Origin: Alphaproteobacteria bacterium
Lineage (GTDB): Bacteria > Pseudomonadota > Alphaproteobacteria > RF32 > CAG-239
DNA length: 64,000 bases
Direction of reading: 5' to 3'
NCBI GenBank assembly: GCA_017528205.1
Contig: JAFXPE010000042.1
Coordinates: forward strand, 16,347-80,346
Shown: in pieces, positions 32,042 through 39,862 of the stretch
Layout: every line of letters begins with the position of its first letter
Numbering within the stretch: position 1 is the stretch's first letter
The notes under the pieces: model-generated
The model's database searches: none
The model's input: only the letters and a program-made list of their open reading frames with translations
What the model was told of the DNA's origin: nothing
Translations under genes and position numbers: made by a program

Positions 32042-33354
32042 GATATTTTTCCTTTCAAGGCATTATGCACACAAAACGGCACCACTTTGCCGTTGCCGAC
32101 CGCTACACCGGTACAGCATTTTCGCGCGCGTTCCCAATCAAAATTGTCGATATCCATAAAGTTTTTTACCACAATACGAATAATTTTCATATCCTTATGG
32201 CAAGAGCCATCGCCGTTGGCAAAATCTTTCAATTTTCGCAAAATTTCCGTACTGCCGAAAATTCGGCCCACAAAGCAATCGCAGACATTGTGGCGCATGT
32301 ATTCCAAAATGGTTTTATCAAACGCAATCCGGTTGGAAATTTGCTGTTTACATTTGGTAAAATCAATATAATCGCCCAACGAATAAACCTTATCACCTTG
32401 GCAAAACAAAAAGCCCAAACTTGTACAATTCTCATGCGAACAAGGTAGAGGAATAATATCCTGATAACGCATATAGCCGCTTTGAGCCATCGCCAGCAGT
32501 ATGTCTTCCTGCATAACGGTTGGGACCTGAGAATCAAGCGCACTCCCTACTTTGGTTAAACGCTGAAAAGTTATGCCGGAAATATGCTTGGTGCGAATCG
32601 CCAATTCCATAATTTGAGGAATCTGCGTCAGATTATTTTGATATACCGTTACCGCCAGACACATTTTGATTTCGGCGGCATTTAACTTGGCGATAATTGC
32701 TTCTTTTTCGGCCAACAATTTACGACCGCGCAGGGTTTGGTAAACCTTGTCATCAAAGCCGTCAAACTGCAAATAAACTTCTATGCGGTCGCGGTGTCCT
32801 TTGAGATATTGAAAAATACGCTCGTCAGTCAGCAAATTTAAACCGTTGGTATTGATTAAAATGCGCCCGATATTGTAACACAGCGCAATATCCAACATAG
32901 CCAGCAAATTCGGATGCAGCAAACATTCACCGCCGGAAATTTGCAACACGTCCAATTTTTGATTTTCCACCGTCAGCAAAGTAGCAAGACGATTTTTAAA
33001 TTCGTCGACCGAAATATGTTGCGACGACTTCTGCCCAAAATAACAAATCGGGCAAGCCATATTGCAACTTTCGGTAATTTCTATTAAGCCGGTGCATATA
33101 TGTTGGCGATGCTTATTACACCAACCGCAGTCGGCACCGCAATTGCCGTTATACGTACAAACCGGTGTAAATTCTTTGCCTTTAACATCAAAAGTTTTAT
33201 CAAAAAAGCGCTTGGCATCTTTGGCAATTTGAGTAACAAAATGCCCGTGTTGCGGACAATCTTTATACAAAAACACGTCTTTTCCGACTTTTTCTTTATA
33301 TGCCGGAACAGTTTGCAAACATATCGGACAGATAGCTTCGGTTTTTGTTTTCAT
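32035..33354 (-). CDS. radical SAM protein of the MJ0619/tetraether-synthase (Tes)-like family
   Basis: The 439-residue protein has the radical SAM cluster motif ESCNMACPICYFG (C-x3-C-x2-C) at ~95-107. It is preceded by an N-terminal Cys-rich module (CPICLQTVPAY, DCPQHGHF, CTYNGNCGADCGWC) and followed by a second Cys-rich region (PCSHENC, FCQGDK, KCKQQ, CDCF, CHKD, CCTG). That plan matches the MJ0619 family, whose archaeal member Tes joins lipid chains by C-C bond formation using auxiliary iron-sulfur sites. Bacterial relatives are uncharacterised. Here it is the first gene of a four-gene cassette with small membrane, Lgt-like and ICMT-like proteins. AAGAG upstream supports the start. Substrate is inferred to be a membrane lipid. 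Confidence 0.82.
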   Translation of the reverse strand: MKTKTEAICPICLQTVPAYKEKVGKDVFLYKDCPQHGHFVTQIAKDAKRFFDKTFDVKGKEFTPVCTYNGNCGADCGWCNKHRQHICTGLIEITESCNMACPICYFGQKSSQHISVDEFKNRLATLLTVENQKLDVLQISGGECLLHPNLLAMLDIALCYNIGRILINTNGLNLLTDERIFQYLKGHRDRIEVYLQFDGFDDKVYQTLRGRKLLAEKEAIIAKLNAAEIKMCLAVTVYQNNLTQIPQIMELAIRTKHISGITFQRLTKVGSALDSQVPTVMQEDILLAMAQSGYMRYQDIIPLPCSHENCTSLGFLFCQGDKVYSLGDYIDFTKCKQQISNRIAFDKTILEYMRHNVCDCFVGRIFGSTEILRKLKDFANGDGSCHKDMKIIRIVVKNFMDIDNFDWERARKCCTGVAVGNGKVVPFCVHNALKGKISW

Positions 33355-33429
33355 CAGCTCTTTTAATAAAATAGTAATCTGCTCTTAGGAATACCATACT
33401 ATATTAAAATCGGCTTAAAATTATACCCA

Positions 33430-33438
33430 TTATCCACA
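33430..33438 (+). promoter_or_regulatory. perfect DnaA box between the radical SAM gene and dnaB
   Basis: TTATCCACA is an exact match to the consensus DnaA box. It lies in the 168-bp divergent intergenic region, 85 bp before the dnaB start. A single site fits transcriptional control by DnaA rather than an origin. Confidence 0.6.
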
Positions 33439-33522
33439 GCAAAAAAAATATTTCACTACACAAAAAATGCGGATTATTTATAACTGACTGCAATACTTAA
33501 TCTCTATGAACGAAGGCGAAAA

Positions 33523-34995
33523 ATGGAAAAACCGGATATTGCGAAATTACCGAAAAATATTGAGGCGGAACAAGCTCTTATCGGAGCACTGTTGGCCAAT
33601 AATAAGTTTTATGAAAAAATTGCCGACATTTTGAAACCCGAGCATTTTGCCGATTCTACCCACCGCAAAATTTTTGAGGCGATAAGTAAGCTTTTGCAAA
33701 AAGAACGCACCGCCGATGTCATTACTCTCAAAAACTATTTTGAGCAGGAAGGAACGCTTGAACAAGTCGGCGGTTTTCCGTATTTGGTTAAACTGGAAGA
33801 AAGCGCCTCGCCGCTGACTAACGTTGAGCATTATGCGCAATTTATTTATGACCGTTATCTGCGGCGCGAGCTTATCAATACCGGCTACGAAATCATCAAC
33901 AGCGCAATGGAAGAGAATCTCGATGTTTCAGCCACCGAGCAAATCAGTCAAGCCGAGCGCTCGTTATACAACTTGTCCGATATGGGCGATGCTCAGGGCG
34001 GATTTATTGACTTTGAAAAAGCACTGACTTCTTCTATTTCGGTTATTCAAAAAGCTTATCAAAAAGGCGGACGTATTTCCGGTGTGCCGACCGGCTTAAA
34101 TCAGCTTGATTATAAAATCGGTGGTTTGAACGACTCGGATTTGATTATTCTCGCCGGCCGTCCGGCCATGGGAAAAACCGCGTTGGCCACCAATATTGCC
34201 TACAATGTGGCAGATTTTTTCTCGCGCGATAAAAATACTCCGGCGGATAAACGCGGCGTGGCTTTCTTTTCGCTCGAAATGTCGGCCGATGAATTGGCGG
34301 CGCGTATTTTATCCAGCACCATTCAAATTTCCAGCCATAAAATGCGGGTGGGTGATTTGGACGAAGCCGAATTTATGCGAATCGCCGGTGCGGCGCGCGA
34401 ATTGGCCAACATTCCGCTGTATATCGACGATACGCCGGGCGTCAGCATCAACGCCATTCGCTCGCGGGCACGGCGTTTGAAACGCACCAAAGGCTTAGGC
34501 CTGATTGTGATTGACTATATTCAACTTATCGGCGGTACCGGCGATAAAAAGAGCGAGGGCAACCGTGTGCAAGAAGTTTCGGAAATTTCCCGCGGCTTGA
34601 AAATTCTGGCCAAAGAGCTGAAAATTCCGGTTATTGCCCTGTCGCAACTTAACCGCAGCGTCGAGTCGCGTGAAGATAAACAACCGCAAATGTCCGACTT
34701 GCGCGAATCCGGTTCCATCGAGCAAGATGCCGATATCGTAATGTTCGTGTTCCGCGAAAACTACTACATTCACAATTCGGAGCCGAAACGCGGTGAAAAC
34801 GAATCGGAAGAGGCCTTTAACAAAAAACATGCCGAATGGGAAATTCGCGACCGCAACACCGCGCATCAGGCTGAGGTGATTATCGGCAAACAACGCCACG
34901 GTCCGACCGGTTCGGTTAAACTCGGTTGGGACGGCGAATACACCCTGTTCCGCAATTTTGCCGAAGACGAAAGGTTGCCGGAACAACATGGATAA
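33523..34995 (+). CDS. dnaB: replicative DNA helicase
   Basis: DnaB is the hexameric helicase at the replication fork. The 490-residue protein has the N-terminal domain (KNIEAEQALIGALLANNKFYEKIADIL), linker helix and RecA-like core with Walker A in LAGRPAMGKTALATNIA, FFSLEMSADELAARILS, Walker B LIVIDYIQLI, and SQLNRSVESREDKQPQMSDLRESGSIEQDADIVMFVFRE. An acidic insertion (EPKRGENESEEAFNKKHAEW) is present near the C-terminus. A start with AAGGCGAAAA upstream is clear. Its stop overlaps the next gene's start by 8 bp. Confidence 0.96.
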   Translation: MEKPDIAKLPKNIEAEQALIGALLANNKFYEKIADILKPEHFADSTHRKIFEAISKLLQKERTADVITLKNYFEQEGTLEQVGGFPYLVKLEESASPLTNVEHYAQFIYDRYLRRELINTGYEIINSAMEENLDVSATEQISQAERSLYNLSDMGDAQGGFIDFEKALTSSISVIQKAYQKGGRISGVPTGLNQLDYKIGGLNDSDLIILAGRPAMGKTALATNIAYNVADFFSRDKNTPADKRGVAFFSLEMSADELAARILSSTIQISSHKMRVGDLDEAEFMRIAGAARELANIPLYIDDTPGVSINAIRSRARRLKRTKGLGLIVIDYIQLIGGTGDKKSEGNRVQEVSEISRGLKILAKELKIPVIALSQLNRSVESREDKQPQMSDLRESGSIEQDADIVMFVFRENYYIHNSEPKRGENESEEAFNKKHAEWEIRDRNTAHQAEVIIGKQRHGPTGSVKLGWDGEYTLFRNFAEDERLPEQHG

Positions 34996-35374
34996 AAAAG
35001 ATTGGCAAAAAATTTTGGATGAAAAATGGGAAGCAATTTGCGATAATTGCGGCAAGTGTTGTTTGATGACGCTGGAAGATGAAGAAACCGGCGAAATGTA
35101 TCATACCGATATTTTGTGCCGCTACTACGATTTGGAAAATAGCCGTTGTACGGTTTATGAAAAGCGTTGCGAAATTGTGCCGAATTGCCTGAAATTAACG
35201 CCGGAAAACGTCGACAAGTTGCCGTTTATGCCCAAAACCTGTGCTTATCGTCGGCTTTTTGAGGCCGGTTTTAAGCCGCAACCGCTGAAACCGATAAAAG
35301 GACGGGTGGTGAGCGAAACCGAAGTGAAGTTTGCCGATTTGGAAGACCACATTGTGGATTGGGATGATTTATGA
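34988..35374 (+). CDS. YkgJ/YcgN-type cysteine-cluster protein, copy 1
   Basis: The start at 34988 (GGAAC upstream) gives 128 residues. The family signature is ICDNCGKCC near residue 20, then ILCRYYDLENSRCTVYEKR, VPNCLKL and PKTCAYRRL: eight conserved cysteines that in YkgJ/YcgN proteins are proposed to bind a zinc or iron-sulfur cluster. Function is unknown in any organism. It overlaps dnaB upstream and the GIY-YIG gene downstream by 4 bp (ATGA). A divergent paralogue lies at 35811. Confidence 0.88.
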   Translation: MDKKDWQKILDEKWEAICDNCGKCCLMTLEDEETGEMYHTDILCRYYDLENSRCTVYEKRCEIVPNCLKLTPENVDKLPFMPKTCAYRRLFEAGFKPQPLKPIKGRVVSETEVKFADLEDHIVDWDDL

Positions 35375-35661
35375 TTAAACAACCTTGTGTTTACATTTTA
35401 GCCAGTCAAAAGAACGGTACTTTATACATAGGAGTAACTTCCGACTTATTAAAGCGTGTGTACAAGCATAAAAATGATATGCAGGGTACTTTTACGAAGA
35501 AATATAATGTAAAAATGCTCGTTTATTACGAAATGTATGATGATATGGCGGAAGCAATTAAACGCGAAAAAGTATTAAAAGGATGGCGCAGAGAGCGAAA
35601 AATTGCGCTGATTGAGAAAAATAACAGAGAATGGATTGACTTGTATGACAGTTTGTTTTGA
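35371..35661 (+). CDS. GIY-YIG nuclease family protein, copy 1
   Basis: A 96-residue single-domain protein: PCVYILASQKNGTLYIGVTSDLLKRVYKHKND contains the GIY-YIG pair as VYI...LYIG, with the catalytic Arg in LLKRV and EAIKREKVLKGWRRERKI downstream, where the Glu and Lys/Arg complete the site. It is of the UPF0213/YhbQ-like size. It overlaps the upstream YcgN-like gene by four bases. A palindromic GTCATTCTGAG element starts 25 bp after its stop. Homologue at 37937-38227. Confidence 0.88.
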   Translation: MIKQPCVYILASQKNGTLYIGVTSDLLKRVYKHKNDMQGTFTKKYNVKMLVYYEMYDDMAEAIKREKVLKGWRRERKIALIEKNNREWIDLYDSLF

Positions 35662-35686
35662 ATTTTATAAAAATTCATCAGAATTC

Positions 35687-35794
35687 GTCATTCTGAGCAA
35701 ATGCGAAGAATCCATTTCGTCCTTAAAGACGAAACAACGCCACGGGCGTTGCTGGATCCTTCACAACGGCACTGACGTGCCTGTTCAGGATGAC
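35687..35794. repeat. GTCATTCTGAG-type palindromic element, copy C
   Basis: A 108-bp element with ends GTCATTCTGAG and TTCAGGATGAC. The interior has AAGAATCC and its partner GGATCCTT, plus two short hairpins (TTCGTC/GACGAA near 35717-35732 and CAACGCC/GGCGTTG near 35735-35751). It lies between a GIY-YIG gene and the second YcgN-like gene and ends 16 bp before the latter's start codon. No flanking direct repeat is seen. Confidence 0.72.
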
Positions 35795-35810
35795 GCTAGC
35801 GGAGAAAAAC

Positions 35811-36317
35811 ATGAGTAATGATGATTACATAATAAACGAATCGTATGATCCGCAAGCACGAGTCGATGAATTTCAAAAGCTGGAACCGGAATTTTGGAAG
35901 CGCAAAAAGCTGGAAGAAATGAACAAAGACGAGTGGGAAGCTCTTTGCGACGGTTGCGGCAAGTGCTGTTTGAACAAAATCGAAATCAAAGGAAAAATCA
36001 GATTTACCAACGCCCATTGCCGATTTTTGGACTGTCAAAGCTGTTTGTGCAAAATATACGAACACCGCTTTGAAGTGGTTGACGATTGCCGCGACATTGA
36101 CTTAAACGCCGTGCGCGAAAAACCGCGTTGGTTGCCGAAAACCTGCGCCTATTGGCTTTTGGATAACGGTTACGATTTGCCTGCGTGGCATCCTCTGATT
36201 ACCGGCAAAGCCGCCAGCGTGGTAGAATCCGGAAATTCCTTATCCGGCCGAGAATTGATAAACGAAACAAAGGTTGATGACTATGAAAATTACATTGTTG
36301 ACTGGCAAGACCTTTGA
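35811..36317 (+). CDS. YkgJ/YcgN-type cysteine-cluster protein, copy 2
   Basis: Beginning at the ATG at 35811 (GCGGAG upstream), the 168-residue protein has the same Cys signature as copy 1: LCDGCGKCC, HCRFLDCQSCLCKIYEHR, VVDDCRDI and PKTCAYWLL, and ends in the same NYIVDWQDL. It differs by an extra ~35-residue charged N-terminus and a C-terminal insertion (SVVESGNSLSGRELINET). This one more closely resembles full-length YcgN (UPF0260). It overlaps the downstream metallopeptidase by 35 bp. The two copies probably arose by duplication, with the GIY-YIG gene and element C now between them. Confidence 0.85.
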   Translation: MSNDDYIINESYDPQARVDEFQKLEPEFWKRKKLEEMNKDEWEALCDGCGKCCLNKIEIKGKIRFTNAHCRFLDCQSCLCKIYEHRFEVVDDCRDIDLNAVREKPRWLPKTCAYWLLDNGYDLPAWHPLITGKAASVVESGNSLSGRELINETKVDDYENYIVDWQDL

Positions 36318-36993
36318 TATTTCGGAAGCCGTCGGTATGGATATAAAAGTCGTGCCGGCACGCTCTAGCCGCAAACTTACGCTGAAAATAGATGAAAAAG
36401 AGCGCGTTCCCGTGCTTTCCGTGCCGCGGTTTTGTTCGCGTAAGCACGCCGTTGAGTTTGTTAACGAGCATATGGATTGGATAATAAAATCCTTAAATAA
36501 ACTTCCGGAAGTTCGTTATTTTGAAAACGGAGAAACTTTTTTGCTTTTCGGGCAAAACGTTACGGTAAAACATTGTCCGGAAGCCAGGCGCGGTGTTTGG
36601 CTTGAAAACGATTTTCTTTGTGTTTCGGGTGCCGAGGAATTTGTGCATCGTCGGGTTAAAGATTATATCAAAAAACAGGCGGCCGAAAGGTTTTATGCAC
36701 AATCTTATGAAATGGCGCAACAAATCGGCTGCAAACTTATCGGAGTCAGCATTAAAGACACCAAATCTCGTTGGGGAAGTTGCTCTACGCTCAATCATAT
36801 CAATTACAGCTGGCGAATTGCTTTGGCTCCCGATTATGTGATTGATTATTTGATGGCGCACGAGGTTTCACACCTCAAGCATCACGACCATTCCGACGAA
36901 TTTTGGGCCTGTGTCGCCACTTTGTGCCCGGAATGGAGCCGCGGCCGAATCTGGTTAAAACGGCAAGGAAAAACCTTATATGCATATAAGTGA
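36283..36993 (+). CDS. YgjP/M48-type zinc metallopeptidase
   Basis: The 236-residue cytoplasmic protein belongs to the YgjP-like (DUF45/WLM-related) metallopeptidases. It shows KDTKSRWGSCST, INYSWRIALAPDYVIDYLMAHEVSHLKHHDHSDEFW, with the HExxH zinc site HEVSH and downstream His and Asp/Glu, and a typical RGRIWLKRQG end. The biological substrate is unknown. I choose the ATG at 36283 because AAAGG is well spaced; the ATG at 36277 is too close. The start lies inside the end of the upstream YcgN-like gene. Confidence 0.88.
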   Translation: MKITLLTGKTFDISEAVGMDIKVVPARSSRKLTLKIDEKERVPVLSVPRFCSRKHAVEFVNEHMDWIIKSLNKLPEVRYFENGETFLLFGQNVTVKHCPEARRGVWLENDFLCVSGAEEFVHRRVKDYIKKQAAERFYAQSYEMAQQIGCKLIGVSIKDTKSRWGSCSTLNHINYSWRIALAPDYVIDYLMAHEVSHLKHHDHSDEFWACVATLCPEWSRGRIWLKRQGKTLYAYK

Positions 36994-37063
36994 GCACAAG
37001 GTTATATAGCGCAAAGTCTTAACGAATCGTGAACAGAGGCGAAAATTGTTTAAGAAAAATATC

Positions 37064-37092
37064 TTGACTTATGATATTTATCGTCCTAAAGT
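37064..37092 (+). promoter_or_regulatory. predicted sigma-70 promoter of the porin-like gene
   Basis: TTGACT (37064-37069), a 17-bp spacer and TAAAGT (37087-37092) lie 56 bp before the start codon. The -35 is close to consensus; the -10 is moderate. Confidence 0.5.
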
Positions 37093-37148
37093 ACGATTGT
37101 TACAATACGAAAGTATATTGTTGTCAACAAGTAATAAAGGAATTTAAT

Positions 37149-37748
37149 ATGAAAAAAATTTTGTTATTAGCTGGTGTTGCCTGCCTGTTTAGCGCTAACG
37201 CAGACGCAAAAATTAACCAGTATGTTTCCGGCAAATTGTCTTATGATTTTAACAGAGTTAACTTCAAAGATCATGATTACAACGATGCTGAAATCTATCG
37301 TGACAAACTTAACAAGGAATTGTTTGGTACTCACATTGCTTACGGTCTTCGTGCCGGTTATGTTCGTGGTGAAGTTGAATTGAACAACTCTCGCGACATT
37401 AAGCGCAACTGGACATCTGAGTTTGAACACTTCAGACTGTATAAGCATTCTTTCATGGCTAATGCTTACTTTGATTACTTGACCTGCACACCGTGGACAC
37501 CGTATGTTGGTGCCGGTATCGGTCTTTCTCACTTGAAGGCTGACTTCGGTGAAACAGGTAAGTCTGCAAACAACTTGGCTTGGCAAGTTATGGCTGGTTT
37601 GGCTTATGACATAACCTCTAACTGGACAGCTGATGTTGGTTATCGTTATGCTGACTTAGGTCGTGTTCGTAAGAACTATGGTTCGGGCGTTGCTAAAGTA
37701 ACAGCTCGTGATCATGAAATTATGGCTGGTGTTAGATACAACTTCTAA
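37149..37748 (+). CDS. outer-membrane beta-barrel protein (OmpW/P44-like porin family)
   Basis: The ATG at 37149 follows AAAGGAATTTAAT and opens a signal peptide (MKKILLLAGVACLFSANADA). The 199-residue precursor is an eight-strand beta-barrel by alternation: INQYVSGKLSYDFNRVNF, THIAYGLRAGYVRGEVELN, SFMANAYFDYLTCTPWTPYVGAGIGLSHLKADFG, LAWQVMAGLAYDITSNWTADVGYRYADLG, and EIMAGVRYNF with a final Phe, the outer-membrane insertion signal. It resembles the opacity/P44/Msp2-type family common in alphaproteobacterial pathogens. Its codon use is markedly restricted (mostly GGT, GCT, AAC), unlike neighbours, consistent with high expression. A strong promoter and terminator bracket it. Confidence 0.88.
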   Translation: MKKILLLAGVACLFSANADAKINQYVSGKLSYDFNRVNFKDHDYNDAEIYRDKLNKELFGTHIAYGLRAGYVRGEVELNNSRDIKRNWTSEFEHFRLYKHSFMANAYFDYLTCTPWTPYVGAGIGLSHLKADFGETGKSANNLAWQVMAGLAYDITSNWTADVGYRYADLGRVRKNYGSGVAKVTARDHEIMAGVRYNF

Positions 37749-37773
37749 TTTCCGACACACGAGAATAATGAAA

Positions 37774-37804
37774 GACGACGCTTTATTTGAGCGTCGTTTT
37801 TTTT
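37774..37804 (+). terminator. intrinsic terminator after the porin-like gene
   Basis: ACGACGCT (37775-37782) pairs with AGCGTCGT (37790-37797) around a 7-base loop, followed by a run of seven T's. Confidence 0.9.
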
Positions 37805-37916
37805 GTGGTGAAGAACATTGCGAATCTTCTATTGTTATTAAGAATCTGTTTTTGGCAGAACTGCATAACCTCTAATACTCGACAAATTGTATGGGATCTT
37901 GACGGCGACTACGCGC

Positions 37917-38345
37917 CTCAAGATGACATTGATATATTATTTTGTGATAGAATCGTATAAATCATTCCAGTTCGGATTAAATCTGCATATCAAATCTATC
38001 TTTTTTATTTTTCTAAAAAGTTTAAGCTGCTTTTCTCTTGAAATGGCAGATATTTCATCTTCATAAATTTCGAAATAAACCAGTTTATGTACTTTATATT
38101 TTGAAGAAAAACCTTCTATGATGTCATTTTTGTGTTCCCACACTCTTCGTATGAGATTGTTTGTTACTCCGACATACAGCGTAGTATTATTTTCATTTGC
38201 CATTATGTATACGTACATCGTTTTCATATCCGAATAATAGAACAATAATAACGTCAGGTCAATGAAACAAATTACACAATTTTATTAAATTTTTGCGTCA
38301 TTTTTCGGTTTTATAAAAAAACAATATATCTTATGTCATCTTGAG
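37917..38345. repeat. 13-bp inverted repeats framing the second GIY-YIG gene
   Basis: CTCAAGATGACAT at 37917-37929 and its exact reverse complement ATGTCATCTTGAG at 38333-38345 enclose the second GIY-YIG gene (37937-38227). Both are variants of the GTCATTCTGAG ends seen elsewhere, pointing outward from the gene. A diverged partner end for the left copy may exist near 37808-37850 (AAGAATCTG, CGAATCTTC), so part of this is a decayed palindromic element. Confidence 0.65.
37937..38227 (-). CDS. GIY-YIG nuclease family protein, copy 2
   Basis: The 96-residue protein (ATG at 38227; a TTG at 38245 is less likely) shows MYVYIMANENNTTLYVGVTNNLIRRVWEHKNDIIEGFSSKYKVHKLVYFE with VYI and YVG as the GIY-YIG pair, the catalytic Arg in LIRRV, and AISREKQLKLFRKIKKIDLI. 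It is homologous but clearly diverged from copy 1. It stands alone in the accessory zone, with a GTCATCTTGAG-type end 7 bp beyond its stop and another on its 5' side. Confidence 0.88.
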   Translation of the reverse strand: MKTMYVYIMANENNTTLYVGVTNNLIRRVWEHKNDIIEGFSSKYKVHKLVYFEIYEDEISAISREKQLKLFRKIKKIDLICRFNPNWNDLYDSITK

Positions 38346-38525
38346 CCCTTTATGGGCGTAAAGATATCATAGTGCAAAGTTGCGGGTGGAGAATATGTAA
38401 TGTTCCTCTCTGATAATAGTACATTTCGATAATGTTACAAAAACGTAATTTTTTGTGTGTTGCAACACCGTGCAAAATACGCTAAATTGCATGGCAGTGA
38501 TAACTTTTAACAAGGAAATGAAAAT
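38228..38525. other. 298-bp AT-rich intergenic region
   Basis: I see no coding potential. It holds the right-hand inverted repeat (38333-38345) with its neighbouring CCCTTTATGGGCG, and an AT-rich stretch before the DegT gene. The DegT start at 38526 has AAGGAAATGAAAAT upstream. No certain promoter hexamers were recognised. Confidence 0.5.
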
Positions 38526-39686
38526 ATGACAAATAAACCAAGCGATCCGATTTACTTATTTGACTGTGCCACCACACAAAAAAGAATCGGTCAGGAAAAA
38601 TTTTTAGACGCTTTTAAAAACATTTTAAATCACGGCGCATATTGCCAAGGTCCGGAAACCAAAGAACTGGACACCAAGTTGGCTGAATATGCCGGAACCA
38701 AATATTGCTCCACCTGCGGCTCGGGTACCGATGCTTTAACTTTGGGCTTGATGGCGTGGGATGTTAAACCGGGTGATGCCGTGTTTGTATCTTCGTTTAC
38801 GTTTGTGGCTTCGGCAGAAGCTCCGGTTTTGCTCGGCGCAACACCAATTTTTGTAGACTCCGATCCGAACACTTACAACATGGATCCGGAAGATTTGAAG
38901 CGCGCTATTGCAACCGTTAAGGCTGAAGGCAAATTAAATCTTAAGGCCGTAATTGCGGTAGATATTTTCGGTTCGCCGTGCAACTACGACGAAATCATGA
39001 AAATCGCTCACGACAACGGTATGAAAGTTATGTCTGACTCTTGCCAGAGTTTCGGCTCGGTATATCACGGCCATAACGCCGGCTCGATTGCCGATATGAG
39101 CGCAACTTCGTTTTATCCGACCAAACCGCTCGGCGGTTATGGCGACGGCGGTGCGGTTTTCTGCAACTCCAATGAAGAAAACGAACTGGTTAAATCTTGC
39201 CGCGTTCACGGTATGAGCCCTGAAGACCATTATGATAACGTACGCTTGGGTATGACCGGCCGTATGAACTCTTTCCAAGGTGCGGTTTTATTGTTGAAAC
39301 TCACCGAATTTAAGCAAGAGTTGGAAAACAGATATCGTGTTGCTTCGCGCTATGATAACGAACTGAGCAGCTATTACGGCAAACAGAAGATTTTAGATAA
39401 CTGCCGCTCGGCTTATGCTCTTTACACCATTCATTGTGAAGATCGCGACGAATTGATGACATATTTGAAGGCCAATGGTATTCCGTGCGGTGCATATTAT
39501 CCGCGTCCGGTTAACACTCAAACCGCTTATGCAAAATGGAACACTCGTCCGTTGCCGGTTTGCGAAAAACTTTCGAAAACCGTATGCAGTATTCCGATGA
39601 CGCCGTATTTGACTGACGAACAGCTCGATTACATCATCGAGAAGATGAACGAATTTGCGGCACAAAAAATGAACAAAGCCGCATAA
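38526..39686 (+). CDS. DegT/DnrJ/EryC1-family sugar aminotransferase
   Basis: The 386-residue PLP enzyme shows GAYCQGPETKELDTKLAEYAGTKYC, CGSGTDALTLGLMAWDVKPGDAVFVSSFTFVASAEAPVLLGATPIFVDSDPNTYNMD, DSCQSFG (PLP-ring Asp and Gln) and the Schiff-base lysine in SFYPTKPLGGYGDGGAVF. Members transfer amino groups onto keto-sugar nucleotides for surface polysaccharides. It is monocistronic with a terminator duplicated around a palindromic element behind it. The exact sugar cannot be deduced; other sugar-nucleotide genes are not adjacent, though galE and glycosyltransferases are elsewhere in the window. Confidence 0.93.
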   Translation: MTNKPSDPIYLFDCATTQKRIGQEKFLDAFKNILNHGAYCQGPETKELDTKLAEYAGTKYCSTCGSGTDALTLGLMAWDVKPGDAVFVSSFTFVASAEAPVLLGATPIFVDSDPNTYNMDPEDLKRAIATVKAEGKLNLKAVIAVDIFGSPCNYDEIMKIAHDNGMKVMSDSCQSFGSVYHGHNAGSIADMSATSFYPTKPLGGYGDGGAVFCNSNEENELVKSCRVHGMSPEDHYDNVRLGMTGRMNSFQGAVLLLKLTEFKQELENRYRVASRYDNELSSYYGKQKILDNCRSAYALYTIHCEDRDELMTYLKANGIPCGAYYPRPVNTQTAYAKWNTRPLPVCEKLSKTVCSIPMTPYLTDEQLDYIIEKMNEFAAQKMNKAA

Positions 39687-39708
39687 TTTGCAGGTTTTTG
39701 ACTCCTCA

Positions 39709-39738
39709 ACAGCCGATAGCAATATCGGCTGTTTTTTT
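39709..39738 (+). terminator. terminator of the DegT gene, first copy
   Basis: ACAGCCGATA/TATCGGCTGT 10-bp stem with GCAA loop, then seven T's. An identical hairpin occurs at 39863-39891. Confidence 0.9.
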
Positions 39739-39747
39739 GTGAGATGC

Positions 39748-39851
39748 GTCATTCTGAGGGAGTAAAACGACCGAAGAATCTACTTCAATACTTTAACTTA
39801 TCGCATTTTGCACGGCGCCTAACGAGATTCTTCGCTGGTGCTCAGAATGAC
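39748..39851. repeat. GTCATTCTGAG-type palindromic element, copy B
   Basis: A 104-bp element with perfect 11-bp terminal inverted repeats GTCATTCTGAG and CTCAGAATGAC. Subterminal GAAGAATC and GATTCTTC also pair. It lies between two identical terminator hairpins (39709-39738 and 39863-39891). I see no open frame of any length inside it. Confidence 0.8.
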
Positions 39852-39862
39852 GAGCTGTTCCG

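Noticed and set aside
37808..37929. Possible full palindromic element after the porin-like gene
   Set aside because: Only the right-hand end (CTCAAGATGAC) is clear; the left end is unrecognisable, so only the inverted-repeat pair is listed.
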